The notes below the pieces were generated by a model, which was not told the origin of the DNA, did no database searches, and saw only the letters and a program-made list of their open reading frames with translations. A stretch of 64,000 bases of DNA from Gimesia benthica (GTDB lineage: Bacteria; Planctomycetota; Planctomycetia; Planctomycetales; Planctomycetaceae): NCBI RefSeq assembly GCF_009720525.1, contig NZ_CP043930.1, positions 1,833,501 through 1,897,500 on the forward strand, given 5' to 3'. The first letter of the stretch is position 1, and the number at the start of each line of letters is the position of its first letter. Below, piece after piece: positions 1 to 7,793 of the stretch. The position numbers and the translations under genes were made by a program.

Positions 1-79
1 ACGACACATTCGTAAACATGCCGTCGGTTGAGTGCTCCAGCAGATTATTAATCGACTGTTTTAAATACCTGTTCAGGAA

Positions 80-247
80 TTAGTCAGTAGGAACCCGTCG
101 ACCGGTCAACAGACTGAAAATCGCCAGCACGAGGAAGATGAAGAAGCAGATTTTAGCTGCACCATAGGCCATGCCACCAACCAGTCCAAACCCAAACAGT
201 CCCGCAATCAGTGCAATAATCAGAAACATCAATGCCCAACTTAACAT
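80..247 (-). CDS. DUF1328 family small membrane protein
   Basis: A 55-residue protein, almost entirely hydrophobic, with two membrane segments (about residues 3-24 and 28-47) and a short basic tail ending TGRRVPTD. The opening MLSWALMFLIIALIAGLFGF and the later KICFFIFLVLAIFSLL match the compact DUF1328/YtjA pattern, whose members are inner-membrane proteins of unknown role, often in stress loci. The start follows an AAAGGG ribosome site on the minus strand about 6 nt upstream. It is the first of a set of envelope-stress families in this region (CsbD, PRC-barrel, GlsB-like, YqjD-like). Function is not known; the family call is firm. Confidence 0.85.
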   Translation of the reverse strand: MLSWALMFLIIALIAGLFGFGLVGGMAYGAAKICFFIFLVLAIFSLLTGRRVPTD

Positions 248-688
248 GTTGATACCCTTTCAGAATCCAGGCCAATTTTCGAAATCAGAATTTTGCTTCT
301 AATCCGGTTGGGCTCTCCGCTTGATCTGCCGGTGCCAACCGACCAGGTAAAATTCCTGGCTCAGATAATTTACTTTTCACATTTTCAATCGCGTTATTGC
401 GACAAATGTCGAATCAGCAAGTGCTATGCCAGAGTTGGTCCACAAAAATGATTATCAACATAAATCCTTAAAAAGCAGTCGGTTAACCGCCTGCAATTTT
501 AGACTGTCTGTAAAAATAGACTATGTGGAGAGCGAGAAAGCGGTCGATAATCGATCTGTTCAATGAATATCGTGATTGGTCAGCGACCACCGCCTTAGAA
601 AGGGGAGTAATCAGGCGGCTTGAGAAGTTAACAGCCTTCTCAGAGCCTGACCCAGGTCTCATTGAGGTCAATCTGCTTATGGCAGGAG
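248..688. other. Intergenic region between DUF1328 gene and sigma-54 activator
   Basis: No convincing gene. The part next to the DUF1328 gene must carry its promoter. A minus-strand TGGCAC (332-337) looks like a sigma-54 -24 box, but the -12 GC at the correct spacing is missing, so it is not called as a promoter. A short inverted repeat (CCAGG...CCTGG, about 344-360) lies just upstream of that box. The 483-688 part is downstream of the activator gene; short open frames here look like chance. Confidence 0.5.
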
Positions 689-2164
689 TCAACTGCCATT
701 CTCATCAATGCTGACTGTCTTCTCGAGGGAAATTCCAAATTGCGCAATACGATCACGAATTTTGCCTCGCGTGATCCCCAGGATCTCTGCAGCGCGGGTC
801 TGATTTCCCCCTGTTTCATTTAGAACACGGGTTAAGAGATAACGCTCCATCGTTTCCAGAGTCTCGCTGTACAAGTCTTTGGTTTGCGCTGCAAGCCTCT
901 GATCGACAAATAGTTGAAGATCTGAGAGCGGCAATGCCGGATCTTCGTCCAGAGGATCTTCTGACTGGAAGACTTCGGGAGTTGATTTAAATTGACTGGA
1001 AACGTCATCAGGAAGAAAAGAAGGAACGATTACCGGGCTGGTACTGTTCAATAGAGATTGACGGACTACACTCTGCAATTCACGCACATTCCCTGGCCAG
1101 CGATATTGTAACAACTGATCCAGGGCTTCAGAGGAAATTCCCTCGATCTCGGTACGCCCCATTTCGTAACATGCTTCGTTGAGATAGTGCTCAACCAGCA
1201 GAGCGATGTCGTTTCCTCGTTCCCGGAGGGGAGGTAGCGAGATAGTCATTCCATTCAGACGATAAAAGAGGTCTTCTCGAAACGTGCCGTCTTTCACCAT
1301 CTGTTCCAGGTTTCGATTAGTAGCAGCAATAATACGTACGTCTGTTTCAATTGTCTTATTGCCACCTACGCGTTCGAACTTCTGTTCCTGCAACAGCCGC
1401 AGTACTTTCCCCTGAGTGAGCTGTGACATGTCCCCCACTTCATCCAAAAAGATTGTACCGCCATTGCATTGCTCAAATTTACCGATTCGCTGTCGGTCAG
1501 CGCCTGTAAAAGCTCCTTTTTCATAGCCAAAAAGTTCGCTTTCCAGCAGAGTCTCTGTCAGTGCTGCACAGTTTACCGCCATAAAGCATTCTTCAGAGCG
1601 AGGGCTATGCTGGTAAATGGCTCTGGCGACGAGCTCTTTCCCGGTTCCACTTTCACCACGAATCAGTACATTAACATTTTCCGAGGCGACACGTCCGATA
1701 GACTTGAAGACTTCCAGCATCTGTGGACTGCGACCGACAAACTGATCTCCGCTACTCCGTTTCTTTCCTCCCACAGGCAGGGCCACAGGAATATTCATCA
1801 ATCGCCTGTTCTCGATAGCTTTCGAAACCAGATCGTTCAGTTTGGGAAGATCCAATGGCTTAGCCAGATAGTCAAACGCTCCCAGCTGCATTGCTTCAAT
1901 TGCAACATTGCTTTCACTGGAAGAGGTAATGAAGAGCACTGGCAGCCTGCGATCCAATTCACGAATTTCTCGAAACACATCCAGTCCGGACACGACCGGC
2001 AGCATGATATCGAGCAAAACCACCTCTGGTGAACCAGTCTTGATTGCCTCAAGCGCTTCCTGAGCAGTACCTGCCTGGATGATATCAACGTTAATTTTAC
2101 TCAGAGAACTTCTTACCATCTCACGGATAGTACGATCATCATCAACCACTAGTGCTTCTGGCAT
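689..2164 (-). CDS. Sigma-54-dependent response regulator (NtrC/AtoC type)
   Basis: A 491-residue three-domain enhancer-binding protein. The receiver (about 3-118) has the acidic pocket D8-D9, phospho-acceptor D52, T80 and K102. The central AAA+ domain (about 143-375) has Walker A GESGTGKE (170-177), the sigma-54-contacting GAFTGA loop (217-222) and Walker B GGTIFLDE (235-242). The C-terminus has a Fis-type helix-turn-helix (about 445-480, NETGGNQTRAAEILGITRGK). All residues needed for phosphorylation, ATP hydrolysis and sigma-54 contact are present, so it should be active. No histidine kinase is adjacent, so it is an orphan regulator here. Two sigma-54 promoters lie within 10 kb (2844-2858 and 12085-12099), which makes the neighbouring stress genes plausible targets; that link is inference. 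Confidence 0.93.
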   Translation of the reverse strand: MPEALVVDDDRTIREMVRSSLSKINVDIIQAGTAQEALEAIKTGSPEVVLLDIMLPVVSGLDVFREIRELDRRLPVLFITSSSESNVAIEAMQLGAFDYLAKPLDLPKLNDLVSKAIENRRLMNIPVALPVGGKKRSSGDQFVGRSPQMLEVFKSIGRVASENVNVLIRGESGTGKELVARAIYQHSPRSEECFMAVNCAALTETLLESELFGYEKGAFTGADRQRIGKFEQCNGGTIFLDEVGDMSQLTQGKVLRLLQEQKFERVGGNKTIETDVRIIAATNRNLEQMVKDGTFREDLFYRLNGMTISLPPLRERGNDIALLVEHYLNEACYEMGRTEIEGISSEALDQLLQYRWPGNVRELQSVVRQSLLNSTSPVIVPSFLPDDVSSQFKSTPEVFQSEDPLDEDPALPLSDLQLFVDQRLAAQTKDLYSETLETMERYLLTRVLNETGGNQTRAAEILGITRGKIRDRIAQFGISLEKTVSIDENGS

Positions 2165-2515
2165 CTTTTATTATTCCATTGTCAGCAAGAATGATGGGGA
2201 TCGATTTGAACAAAATACGGATGGACTCAGTATTTATTAAATCCAGTCGGTCCTAGCCCTGCTTTTCTAACGACTAAAGTGTTGTCTGGCCCGTATTTCA
2301 GCGAATGAATTCCCAACTCTCGAGACCAGAAAGCCTCACCGGAGATCTATTTCGGCTGAAATTTAAAACCATTATAGCACTCTTTTGTCCGAATCAAATA
2401 GTTGGGCTCGTACTTGAGTAGTAGGAATTTCCTTTCAGTCCTGTCCTGCAGCATGAGGTGGGCCTAGAGCAAGACAATCCAATTTGAGATCTGTCTAATA
2501 CTAAACTTTAGTGGA
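2165..2515. other. Intergenic region upstream of the sigma-54 activator gene
   Basis: About 350 bases without a recognisable gene. It must contain the promoter of the leftward activator gene, but no clear -35/-10 or -24/-12 pair was picked out. The rightward small-RNA promoter begins at its right edge. Confidence 0.4.
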
Positions 2516-2543
2516 TTGACTCACGACTTAGTCTTGTTAGACT
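2516..2543 (+). promoter_or_regulatory. Sigma-70-type promoter for a short transcript
   Basis: TTGACT (2516-2521) and TAGACT (2538-2543) are separated by 16 bp. The first box matches consensus at five of six positions and the second at four of six. The spacer holds a GACT...AGTC inverted repeat that could be an operator. Transcription would start near 2550 and meets a perfect terminator at 2594-2636 with no open reading frame between. Prediction from sequence only. Confidence 0.45.
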
Positions 2544-2549
2544 GGAAAT

Positions 2550-2637
2550 AGAGAAGATTTGTCCAAAAGACACATCAGAAGCAGGCCTATGACAGCCCTG
2601 CAGCGCATAACATTACTGCGCTGCAGGGCTTTTTTTA
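2550..2637 (+). ncRNA. Candidate small RNA (or terminated leader) of about 88 nt
   Basis: This short non-coding stretch lies between a promoter-like pair (2516-2543) and a strong intrinsic terminator (2594-2636). No start codon with a ribosome site is present. Two readings fit: a free small RNA, or a leader whose terminator must be passed to transcribe the PRC-barrel gene about 260 nt downstream. The second is made less necessary by a separate sigma-54 promoter at 2844-2858. An ANTAR-type antiterminator is encoded at 7200-7793, but no clear pair of ANTAR hexaloop hairpins was seen here. Confidence 0.4.
2594..2636 (+). terminator. Intrinsic terminator, perfect 13-bp stem
   Basis: Arms 2594-2606 and 2618-2630 are perfectly complementary (AGCCCTGCAGCGC and its reverse complement), with an 11-nt loop and a run of seven Ts at 2630-2636. 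There is no T-run on the other strand, so it acts rightward. No protein gene ends upstream on this strand, which is why a small RNA is proposed. Confidence 0.85.
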
Positions 2638-2843
2638 TCGCTCGACCGGGTCCATCTCAAATCTGGCTGTTCTTCAAGCAGTCCGGTTTGCCAGCAGTCG
2701 ATAGAACAGAATTTAGATAGTTTAGCGCAGGCAAACGGAACACATCAGGAATTATTTTTAAATCCTGATATCTCTAAAATACAGCGAGAATCCTTTATGG
2801 AATCCAAACATACTCATGTGCCACCCAATGATTTGACCAGATT

Positions 2844-2858
2844 TGGCACGCCATCTGC
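2844..2858 (+). promoter_or_regulatory. Sigma-54 promoter of the PRC-barrel gene
   Basis: TGGCAC (2844-2849), five bases, then CTGC (2855-2858): GG and GC are exactly ten bases apart, and only one position departs from the TGGCAC-N5-TTGC consensus. The predicted start of transcription is near 2870, leaving a short leader with a strong ribosome site at 2881-2890 before the ATG at 2896. Its position inside the longer open frame that begins at 2797 argues that the longer start is not used. Confidence 0.6.
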
Positions 2859-2895
2859 TTTCCGACTACAGGTAGAGTCAGGAAAGGAGACACAA

Positions 2896-3609
2896 ATGTT
2901 TCGCAGTACTAATGAACTTAATGGATATCACGTGCTGGCCACAGATGGCGAGTGCGGTACCGTTAAAGATTTTCTTTTTGATGATGAGTCTAATATCGTT
3001 CGTTATCTGATAGTCGACACGGGAAACTGGCTGCCGGGGCGAAAAGTCCTGGTTTCTCCAGTAGCCATTGATCAGCCAAATCTTGATACACGTGAATTAC
3101 CGACAGTCTTATCCAGGGAGAATATCGAGACTTCTCCGTCACTGGAGGACAGCCTTCCCGTGTCCCGGCAAAAGGAAGTAGCACTCTCATCTCACTTCAA
3201 CTGGCCTATGTATTGGGGACATTCCGATTCGAGTCTGGATCATCACTCATCTCAAACGCAGGTAGTGGAGTTGGACGGAAATCCTCACCTACGTAGCGTA
3301 AAAGAGGTTATTGGTTATCACATTCAGTGTATGGAAGGAACGTTAGGCCATATAGATGACCTGATTGTAGATACCGAAAGCTGGTCCATGCGGTATCTGG
3401 TGATCGATACTCAAAACTGGTTACCTGGCAAAAAAGTAATAATCGCATTCGACTGGATCACGCATTTTACGTGGGAAGATAAAAAAGCTCACGTCGATCT
3501 GACTGAAGAACAGGTAAGAGACGCGCCGGTTTATGATCCGCGACTACCTGTCAACCGCGCTTATGAAGTTCAGCTTTATGACTTTTATGGAAGACCCACA
3601 TACTGGTGA
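2896..3609 (+). CDS. Tandem PRC-barrel domain protein
   Basis: 237 residues from the chosen ATG. It contains two PRC-barrel repeats: about residues 5-55 (DGECGTVKDFLFDDES..RYLIVDT) and about 130-185 (EGTLGHIDDLIVDTES..RYLVIDT), both followed by NWLPG[RK]KV. PRC-barrels are small beta-barrels that bind partners in photosynthetic reaction centres, RNA metabolism (RimM) and stress proteins; no enzyme activity is expected. There is no signal peptide. The frame extends up to 2797, but only the ATG at 2896 has a good ribosome site (GGAAAGGAGA, 5-nt gap), and a sigma-54 promoter lies between the two starts. A second, secreted PRC-barrel protein is encoded at 4385-5296. Confidence 0.85.
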   Translation: MFRSTNELNGYHVLATDGECGTVKDFLFDDESNIVRYLIVDTGNWLPGRKVLVSPVAIDQPNLDTRELPTVLSRENIETSPSLEDSLPVSRQKEVALSSHFNWPMYWGHSDSSLDHHSSQTQVVELDGNPHLRSVKEVIGYHIQCMEGTLGHIDDLIVDTESWSMRYLVIDTQNWLPGKKVIIAFDWITHFTWEDKKAHVDLTEEQVRDAPVYDPRLPVNRAYEVQLYDFYGRPTYW

Positions 3610-3653
3610 TTCTAACTGCGTCTGAATGCTTGTAACCAACTTTTGCTTAACCC

Positions 3654-3687
3654 CTGTGTGCCCGAGCGGCTACCGCTGCGCGCACAG
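3654..3687 (+). promoter_or_regulatory. Long hairpin upstream of the small lipoprotein gene
   Basis: An 8-bp outer stem (CTGTGTGC with GCGCACAG, one G-T pair) encloses a 5-bp inner stem AGCGG-CTA-CCGCT. There is no T-run after it, so it is a poor terminator. It sits 35 bp before the lipoprotein ATG and 45 bp after the PRC-barrel stop, so it could be a processing or stability element between two co-transcribed genes. Role unknown. Confidence 0.4.
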
Positions 3688-3722
3688 AAACTGAGGCATC
3701 TACTTTTAGAAGGATAAATCTC

Positions 3723-3914
3723 ATGAAACGTTCAATTTTTAAATTCGGATTAAGTATATTGGCTCTAATGTTGATGTCTTTCTCAACTTTCACCCTCACG
3801 GGGTGTGAACAAAAAGAAAAAGTTCTGGATGTGGAAACCCCATCCGGCGAGCTCGAAATCGAGCGAGATAAAAGTGATGGCTCGGTTGGTGTCGAGCTCA
3901 ATAAAAAAGAATAG
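3723..3914 (+). CDS. Small predicted lipoprotein
   Basis: 63 residues: basic start MKRSIFK, hydrophobic segment, then lipobox LTGC with the modified Cys at residue 28. The mature part is about 35 residues and highly charged (repeated Glu, Asp, Lys). It should be anchored to a membrane as a short acidic tail. A ribosome site AGAAGGA lies 8 nt upstream. It lies between the PRC-barrel and CsbD genes and is probably co-expressed with one of them. No family recognised beyond lipoprotein. Confidence 0.7.
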   Translation: MKRSIFKFGLSILALMLMSFSTFTLTGCEQKEKVLDVETPSGELEIERDKSDGSVGVELNKKE

Positions 3915-3991
3915 GATGAATACTCGTTCTTGATCGGCGAAGTATGCATTTCGCCAGACATTTCCATAACCAGAAATTGGAGGATAGTTTG

Positions 3992-4195
3992 ATGAAAAGC
4001 GACATTATTCAAGGAAAATGGAAACAGATCAAAGGTCAGGCCAAACAGAAATGGGGGGAACTGACTGATGATGATTTGGACCAGATCGATGGAAAACGAG
4101 ATGAACTGGTCGGCAAAATCCAGGAGCACTACGGCATCGCAAAAGATGAAGCCGAAGAGCAGGTAAACCAATTTGAATCGTCATGTCACTGCTGA
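3992..4195 (+). CDS. CsbD family stress protein
   Basis: 67 residues from the ATG at 3992, which has a clear GGAGG ribosome site 8-9 nt upstream; an in-frame ATG at 3944 lacks one. The sequence shows the CsbD signature: IIQGKWKQIKGQAKQKWGEL, then DDDLDQIDGKRDELVGKIQ and YGIAKDEAE. CsbD proteins are small, charged, four-helix general-stress proteins (sigma-B regulated in Bacillus) of unknown mechanism. A diverged CsbD-like domain also opens the protein at 11562-12011, so the island has the fold twice. The last residues ESSCHC depart from the family and include two Cys. Confidence 0.85.
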   Translation: MKSDIIQGKWKQIKGQAKQKWGELTDDDLDQIDGKRDELVGKIQEHYGIAKDEAEEQVNQFESSCHC

Positions 4196-4384
4196 TGCAT
4201 GGCGGGCCAATTCAGGAACAGCAGTGATCCTGTCGGGGTACACTTTCCATCTGGTTGATATTAAATACAGACCATGTCCTGAAAGCTGTTCTCCGACAGC
4301 AGGGCCTATTTATCTGAATTCCTTTCAGAGATTTCGAGCACTCCGAGATCAGCTCTGTACCAGGTTAATCCAGGGAGAAATATC

Positions 4385-5296
4385 ATGAAGCCCGTCACCG
4401 TGATCACTGGAGCGATCGCCATCAGTATCGGATCAGTTTTATTGACCGGAAGTGGCCACGCTCAGAATAAACCCAATATTTCAAAAGAGAATCATTCGGA
4501 CTTTCAAGAAAAGATCAGTAAACCACCTGCTAAAGACTGCACATTCCTCAGAGCGGCAGCAGTTTTGACCAAACGGGTTACGAATCTGAAACAACAGAAT
4601 GTAGGAGAGATCAATGATTTCGTTCTTGATTCAAATAACGGCAAAATCCGTTACGCTGCGGTAACCTATGGTGGTTTTCCAGGGTTTGGAAATAAAATGT
4701 TTGCTGTCCCCTTCGAGGCTTTGACTGTATTGCCAAATAACAATCACGAACATGACCATCGATTTCTACTGAAAGTGGATCAGGAACAACTTGACGGAGC
4801 AACAGGATTTGAGCAGGATCACTGGCCAGATTTTGCTGACCAGGAATTACTCAATAAACCTGATCGTCGCTACAACGTCCGCCAGGATCCGGATGCCCCA
4901 CCATCAAATGCAGTCATCCGGGCCAACCAACTTTTAAACTTAAAAGTTCTGAACATAGAAGATGATCAAATTGGTAAAGTGGAAGAGATCATTCTAGATA
5001 CGGCTCATCGCAAAGCACGTTATATCATTGTCTCTCTAAATCATCATACCACCAATGGAAACAAGCTTTTTGCTGTTCCTTTTCAGGCATTCCAGGTGAA
5101 GTCCGACTTGATGAATGACAATCAGCAGAACCTGGTATTGAAGATGTCTAATCACCAGATCACAAAGATCCAGGGATTTGACCGGGATCACTGGCCGGAT
5201 TTTACAGATCCAGTTTACCGGAAATCACTCATCGAACAGTTTCTGTTTGTTAAAAAACACAAAGACCAGGGTGTGAAAGTGGGCATTGATAGCTGA
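4385..5296 (+). CDS. Secreted tandem PRC-barrel protein
   Basis: 303 residues with a signal peptide (about 1-26, ending GSGHAQ). Two PRC-barrel domains follow: about 60-130 (VGEINDFVLDSNNGKIRYAAV) and about 180-250 (IGKVEEIILDTAHRKARYII). Each is followed by a 'GFxxDHWPDF' motif (twice: FEQDHWPDFAD, FDRDHWPDFTD), so the unit was duplicated whole. Such exported PRC-barrel proteins occur in many envelope-stress loci; a binding rather than catalytic role is expected. The ribosome site AGGGAGA is 6-7 nt from the ATG. Tandem hairpins and an intrinsic terminator follow the stop. Confidence 0.85.
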   Translation: MKPVTVITGAIAISIGSVLLTGSGHAQNKPNISKENHSDFQEKISKPPAKDCTFLRAAAVLTKRVTNLKQQNVGEINDFVLDSNNGKIRYAAVTYGGFPGFGNKMFAVPFEALTVLPNNNHEHDHRFLLKVDQEQLDGATGFEQDHWPDFADQELLNKPDRRYNVRQDPDAPPSNAVIRANQLLNLKVLNIEDDQIGKVEEIILDTAHRKARYIIVSLNHHTTNGNKLFAVPFQAFQVKSDLMNDNQQNLVLKMSNHQITKIQGFDRDHWPDFTDPVYRKSLIEQFLFVKKHKDQGVKVGIDS

Positions 5297-5312
5297 ATCA
5301 AGCCCACAACTG

Positions 5313-5376
5313 AACCAGTCAATCTGGTTTAGAACCTGACGCTGCAGCCGTCTATTTGTCGACTGCAGCGTTTTTT
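5313..5376 (+). terminator. Tandem hairpins with intrinsic terminator
   Basis: The first hairpin is AACCAG-TCAAT-CTGGTT (5313-5329). The second has perfect 9-bp arms ACGCTGCAG / CTGCAGCGT (5339-5347 and 5363-5371) and six Ts (5371-5376). Together they end the PRC-barrel transcript 17-80 nt after its stop. The 7-bp core CGCTGCAG also occurs in the terminator at 2594-2636. Confidence 0.75.
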
Positions 5377-5498
5377 ACTGTCACATTTCCAAACCAATAT
5401 CTTAAAATATATTTTACCGAAATTGACGCTAAACCGATCTGCCAGTTAATGAAATATGGACTGGGCAGGCTAATCAACCTGAGGAGTTCTTCCAACTT

Positions 5499-6854
5499 AT
5501 GAGAGCACGTCTGGCAAATTTATGGGATTCCTTTCGCAGCAGTTTCTGGTTTGTCCCTTCAATTATGTCATTATTTGCAATTGCACTTGCAATGGGGACA
5601 TGTCAACTGGATGAGCTGATCGCCAGCTCCAACAGGGAACTGAGTTGGTTTTCAACCACAGCAGAAGCAGCTCGGTCTACTCTTTCCTCAGTGGCAGGTG
5701 CCACGATTGCACTGGCCGGCGTAGTCTTTTCTATCACGGTTTTAACTCTGTCGATTGCTTCCTCACAGTTCGGCTCAAGACTCGTGCGTAACGTCATGAG
5801 CGACAGCATTGCAGACCTTGTCATCGGTCAGTACGTGGGAACGAGCCTGTACTGCATGCTTGTGCTTCAGACCGTTCGCGAAGGTAAAAATGGTACGGAT
5901 GTATTCACTCCACAGCTGGGTACGGCAGTTGGATTGATTCTGGGATTAATCTGTATGGGGATGTTAATCCTGTTTATTCACCATGTCGCAACAGCCATGC
6001 AGGCCCCCACAATCATCACTGCGGTGGCACGCGACCTGGACCTCGCCGTAGATCGACTGTTTCCGGAACGGATCGGTGAACGTCCCGATGAAGAAGAATC
6101 CAGACTCAGCATTGAGGACCTTCGTGCAGAGTTAAGCGATAACAACATTACGGTCGCATCTCAAGCAGAAGGTTATATTGAGGGAATTGATGGCGAAAGC
6201 CTGGTTTCCCTGGCATGTGAAGCTAAAGGCGTCGTTGAGCTTCTATGCAAACCGGGAGACTTCGTGACTCGGGAAAAACTGCTGGCTCGGATCTGGTTGC
6301 CACGGGACACCGAAAAGACGGAGGACATGACGACATCTTATATCAATTCGGTGAATCGCGTCATTATTGTCGGCCCTCGACGAACCCCGCGTCAGGATGT
6401 CGGATACGCCGCTCGCGAACTGGTTGAGATAGCACTGCGAGCCCTGTCACCAGGCATTAATGATCCTTTCACAGCGATGAGCTGTGTCGATAGACTTGGA
6501 GGGGCATTGGGACGTCTAGTTGAACGGTCGGTACCGGTGCGGATTCGTCGCGATGGTGAATCAGTCGCGAGGGTTCTGATCACTGAGGCAGATGGTTTTC
6601 CGGATGTATTGATTCAGTCATTTGGACAAATTCGTGAATATGGTGCCAGCAGCACTGCCGTCTCTCTGACCATACTGAAAGCACTGACTGAAATCGCCAA
6701 TCATGCCAGTCGTCCTGACGATATTCATGCCATCCGTGGTGAAGCTGAAGCTCTCCAGACCGCGTACGTCGACCAGCATATTGTAAAACAAGATCTTGAA
6801 ACCTTCCGTTCAAAGTATCGGCAGTTATCGGAAATCCTGGACCAGCAATCATGA
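5499..6854 (+). CDS. DUF2254 family membrane protein
   Basis: 451 residues. Four hydrophobic segments occupy the N-terminal third (about 15-35, 65-90, 105-125, 148-170), followed by a large soluble C-terminal part (about 180-451). The motif LSPGINDPFTAMSCVDRLGGAL, near residue 315-335, is typical of DUF2254 predicted membrane proteins. The substrate is unknown; the topology resembles mechanosensitive or transporter-like proteins, but that is only a resemblance. A GAGGAG ribosome site lies about 12 nt upstream. The GlsB-like gene starts 53 bp downstream and is probably co-transcribed. Confidence 0.85.
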   Translation: MRARLANLWDSFRSSFWFVPSIMSLFAIALAMGTCQLDELIASSNRELSWFSTTAEAARSTLSSVAGATIALAGVVFSITVLTLSIASSQFGSRLVRNVMSDSIADLVIGQYVGTSLYCMLVLQTVREGKNGTDVFTPQLGTAVGLILGLICMGMLILFIHHVATAMQAPTIITAVARDLDLAVDRLFPERIGERPDEEESRLSIEDLRAELSDNNITVASQAEGYIEGIDGESLVSLACEAKGVVELLCKPGDFVTREKLLARIWLPRDTEKTEDMTTSYINSVNRVIIVGPRRTPRQDVGYAARELVEIALRALSPGINDPFTAMSCVDRLGGALGRLVERSVPVRIRRDGESVARVLITEADGFPDVLIQSFGQIREYGASSTAVSLTILKALTEIANHASRPDDIHAIRGEAEALQTAYVDQHIVKQDLETFRSKYRQLSEILDQQS

Positions 6855-6907
6855 AACTTGAAGATGCCAGCACTCTTTGACTTAAGCATTTAAAAGGAAA
6901 CAACACT

Positions 6908-7183
6908 ATGGGAATCTTTGAACTGCTCATATTGCTGATTGTAGCTGCCATTTGTGGTGGTATAGGACAATCTCTGGCAGGTTATTCTCGCGGGGGTTGC
7001 CTGACATCGATTGCACTCGGTTTCATCGGCGCATTACTGGGAAGCTGGATGTCCAGAGGGCTGGGACTACCGGAATTACTGACAGTTCAATTTGGCGATC
7101 AACCGTTTCCGATTCTATGGTCAATTATCGGGGCCTCGCTTTTTGTAGCCGTGCTCAGCCTGATCTCATTTCGAGGCAAATGA
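6908..7183 (+). CDS. GlsB/YeaQ/YmgE (transglycosylase-associated) family protein
   Basis: 91 residues with three membrane segments and the glycine-rich start seen in this family (AAICGGIGQSLAGYSRGGCLTSIALGFIGALLGSW). E. coli YeaQ/YmgE and Enterococcus GlsB belong here and are linked to general stress and membrane stability; biochemical function is unknown. The ribosome site AAAGGAAA is 8 nt upstream. A 7-bp hairpin with a hexaloop (7165-7184) covers the stop codon, at the convergent junction with the ANTAR gene; it lacks a T-run. Confidence 0.85.
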   Translation: MGIFELLILLIVAAICGGIGQSLAGYSRGGCLTSIALGFIGALLGSWMSRGLGLPELLTVQFGDQPFPILWSIIGASLFVAVLSLISFRGK

Positions 7184-7199
7184 GAATCCAGAAAACAAC

Positions 7200-7793
7200 T
7201 TACTTAAGATCGATGGCATCTTCTGCATGGATGACAGCCTGCGCCATTTCAATCAAGCGGATTCGTTTGCGCGATGCCATTTTCTGCAACCTTTTGAAGG
7301 CTTCTCCTTCATCCAGACCTGCAGATTTCATCAGAATTCCCTTAGCCTGTTCGATAGTTTTCCGATCTACCAGGGCCGTACGTAAATCATGATTTTCTTT
7401 ACGGAGTTCCGCAAATTCCTGAGCGCGGCGGTGAACCAGAAGTATGGCTGGTGCCAGATCAACAGTCCGAATTGGCTCAACCAGCCAGGCCATGATATGA
7501 TCCAGTGCCGCAGTCTCTACCAGTTCCAGATCACTTTTGGGAGTTACGATGATTCCGGGTACCGGAGTTTCTGAGGCGATGAGTGTCAATGCTCGGATTC
7601 CATCCAGATCCGGCATCTTGACCCCGCTTATCACCAGATCGGGTCGGTTAGATTCACTACATTTTATCAGTGCCTCGCCTGTTACAACAGCATCCATTAC
7701 GGTATGGCCGAGCGTTGAAACGGCGTTATTGATCGTTGTCAGAGTATTTTGATTACTGTGTGCAATGAGAATCCGAAGAGATTCCATGATCAT
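7200..7793 (-). CDS. ANTAR-domain regulator with degenerate receiver
   Basis: 197 residues. The N-terminal receiver-like domain (about 5-120) has the fold pattern of a response regulator, but the phospho-acceptor Asp is Gly57 (PDLVISGVKMP instead of PDLVxxDxxMP), and the acidic pocket near the N-terminus reads AHSNQ. The ANTAR RNA-binding helix bundle (about 135-190) is well kept: DRKTIEQAKGILMKS, EAFKRLQKMASRKRIRLIEMAQAVI. ANTAR proteins bind paired hexaloop hairpins and stop terminators from forming. This one probably responds to a ligand or partner instead of phosphorylation, as AmiR does. An AGGA ribosome site precedes the ATG. Confidence 0.88.
   Translation of the reverse strand: MIMESLRILIAHSNQNTLTTINNAVSTLGHTVMDAVVTGEALIKCSESNRPDLVISGVKMPDLDGIRALTLIASETPVPGIIVTPKSDLELVETAALDHIMAWLVEPIRTVDLAPAILLVHRRAQEFAELRKENHDLRTALVDRKTIEQAKGILMKSAGLDEGEAFKRLQKMASRKRIRLIEMAQAVIHAEDAIDLK

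Noticed and set aside
322-337. Possible sigma-54 promoter before the DUF1328 gene
   Set aside because: TGGCAC is present on the minus strand but the -12 element reads GATC instead of TTGC, so the essential GC is missing.
523-714. 63-codon frame at the 3' side of the sigma-54 activator
   Set aside because: No translation signal or recognisable features; overlaps the activator stop.
4173-4388. 71-codon frame between CsbD and the secreted PRC-barrel gene
   Set aside because: Overlaps both genes, has no ribosome site, and its residues look random.
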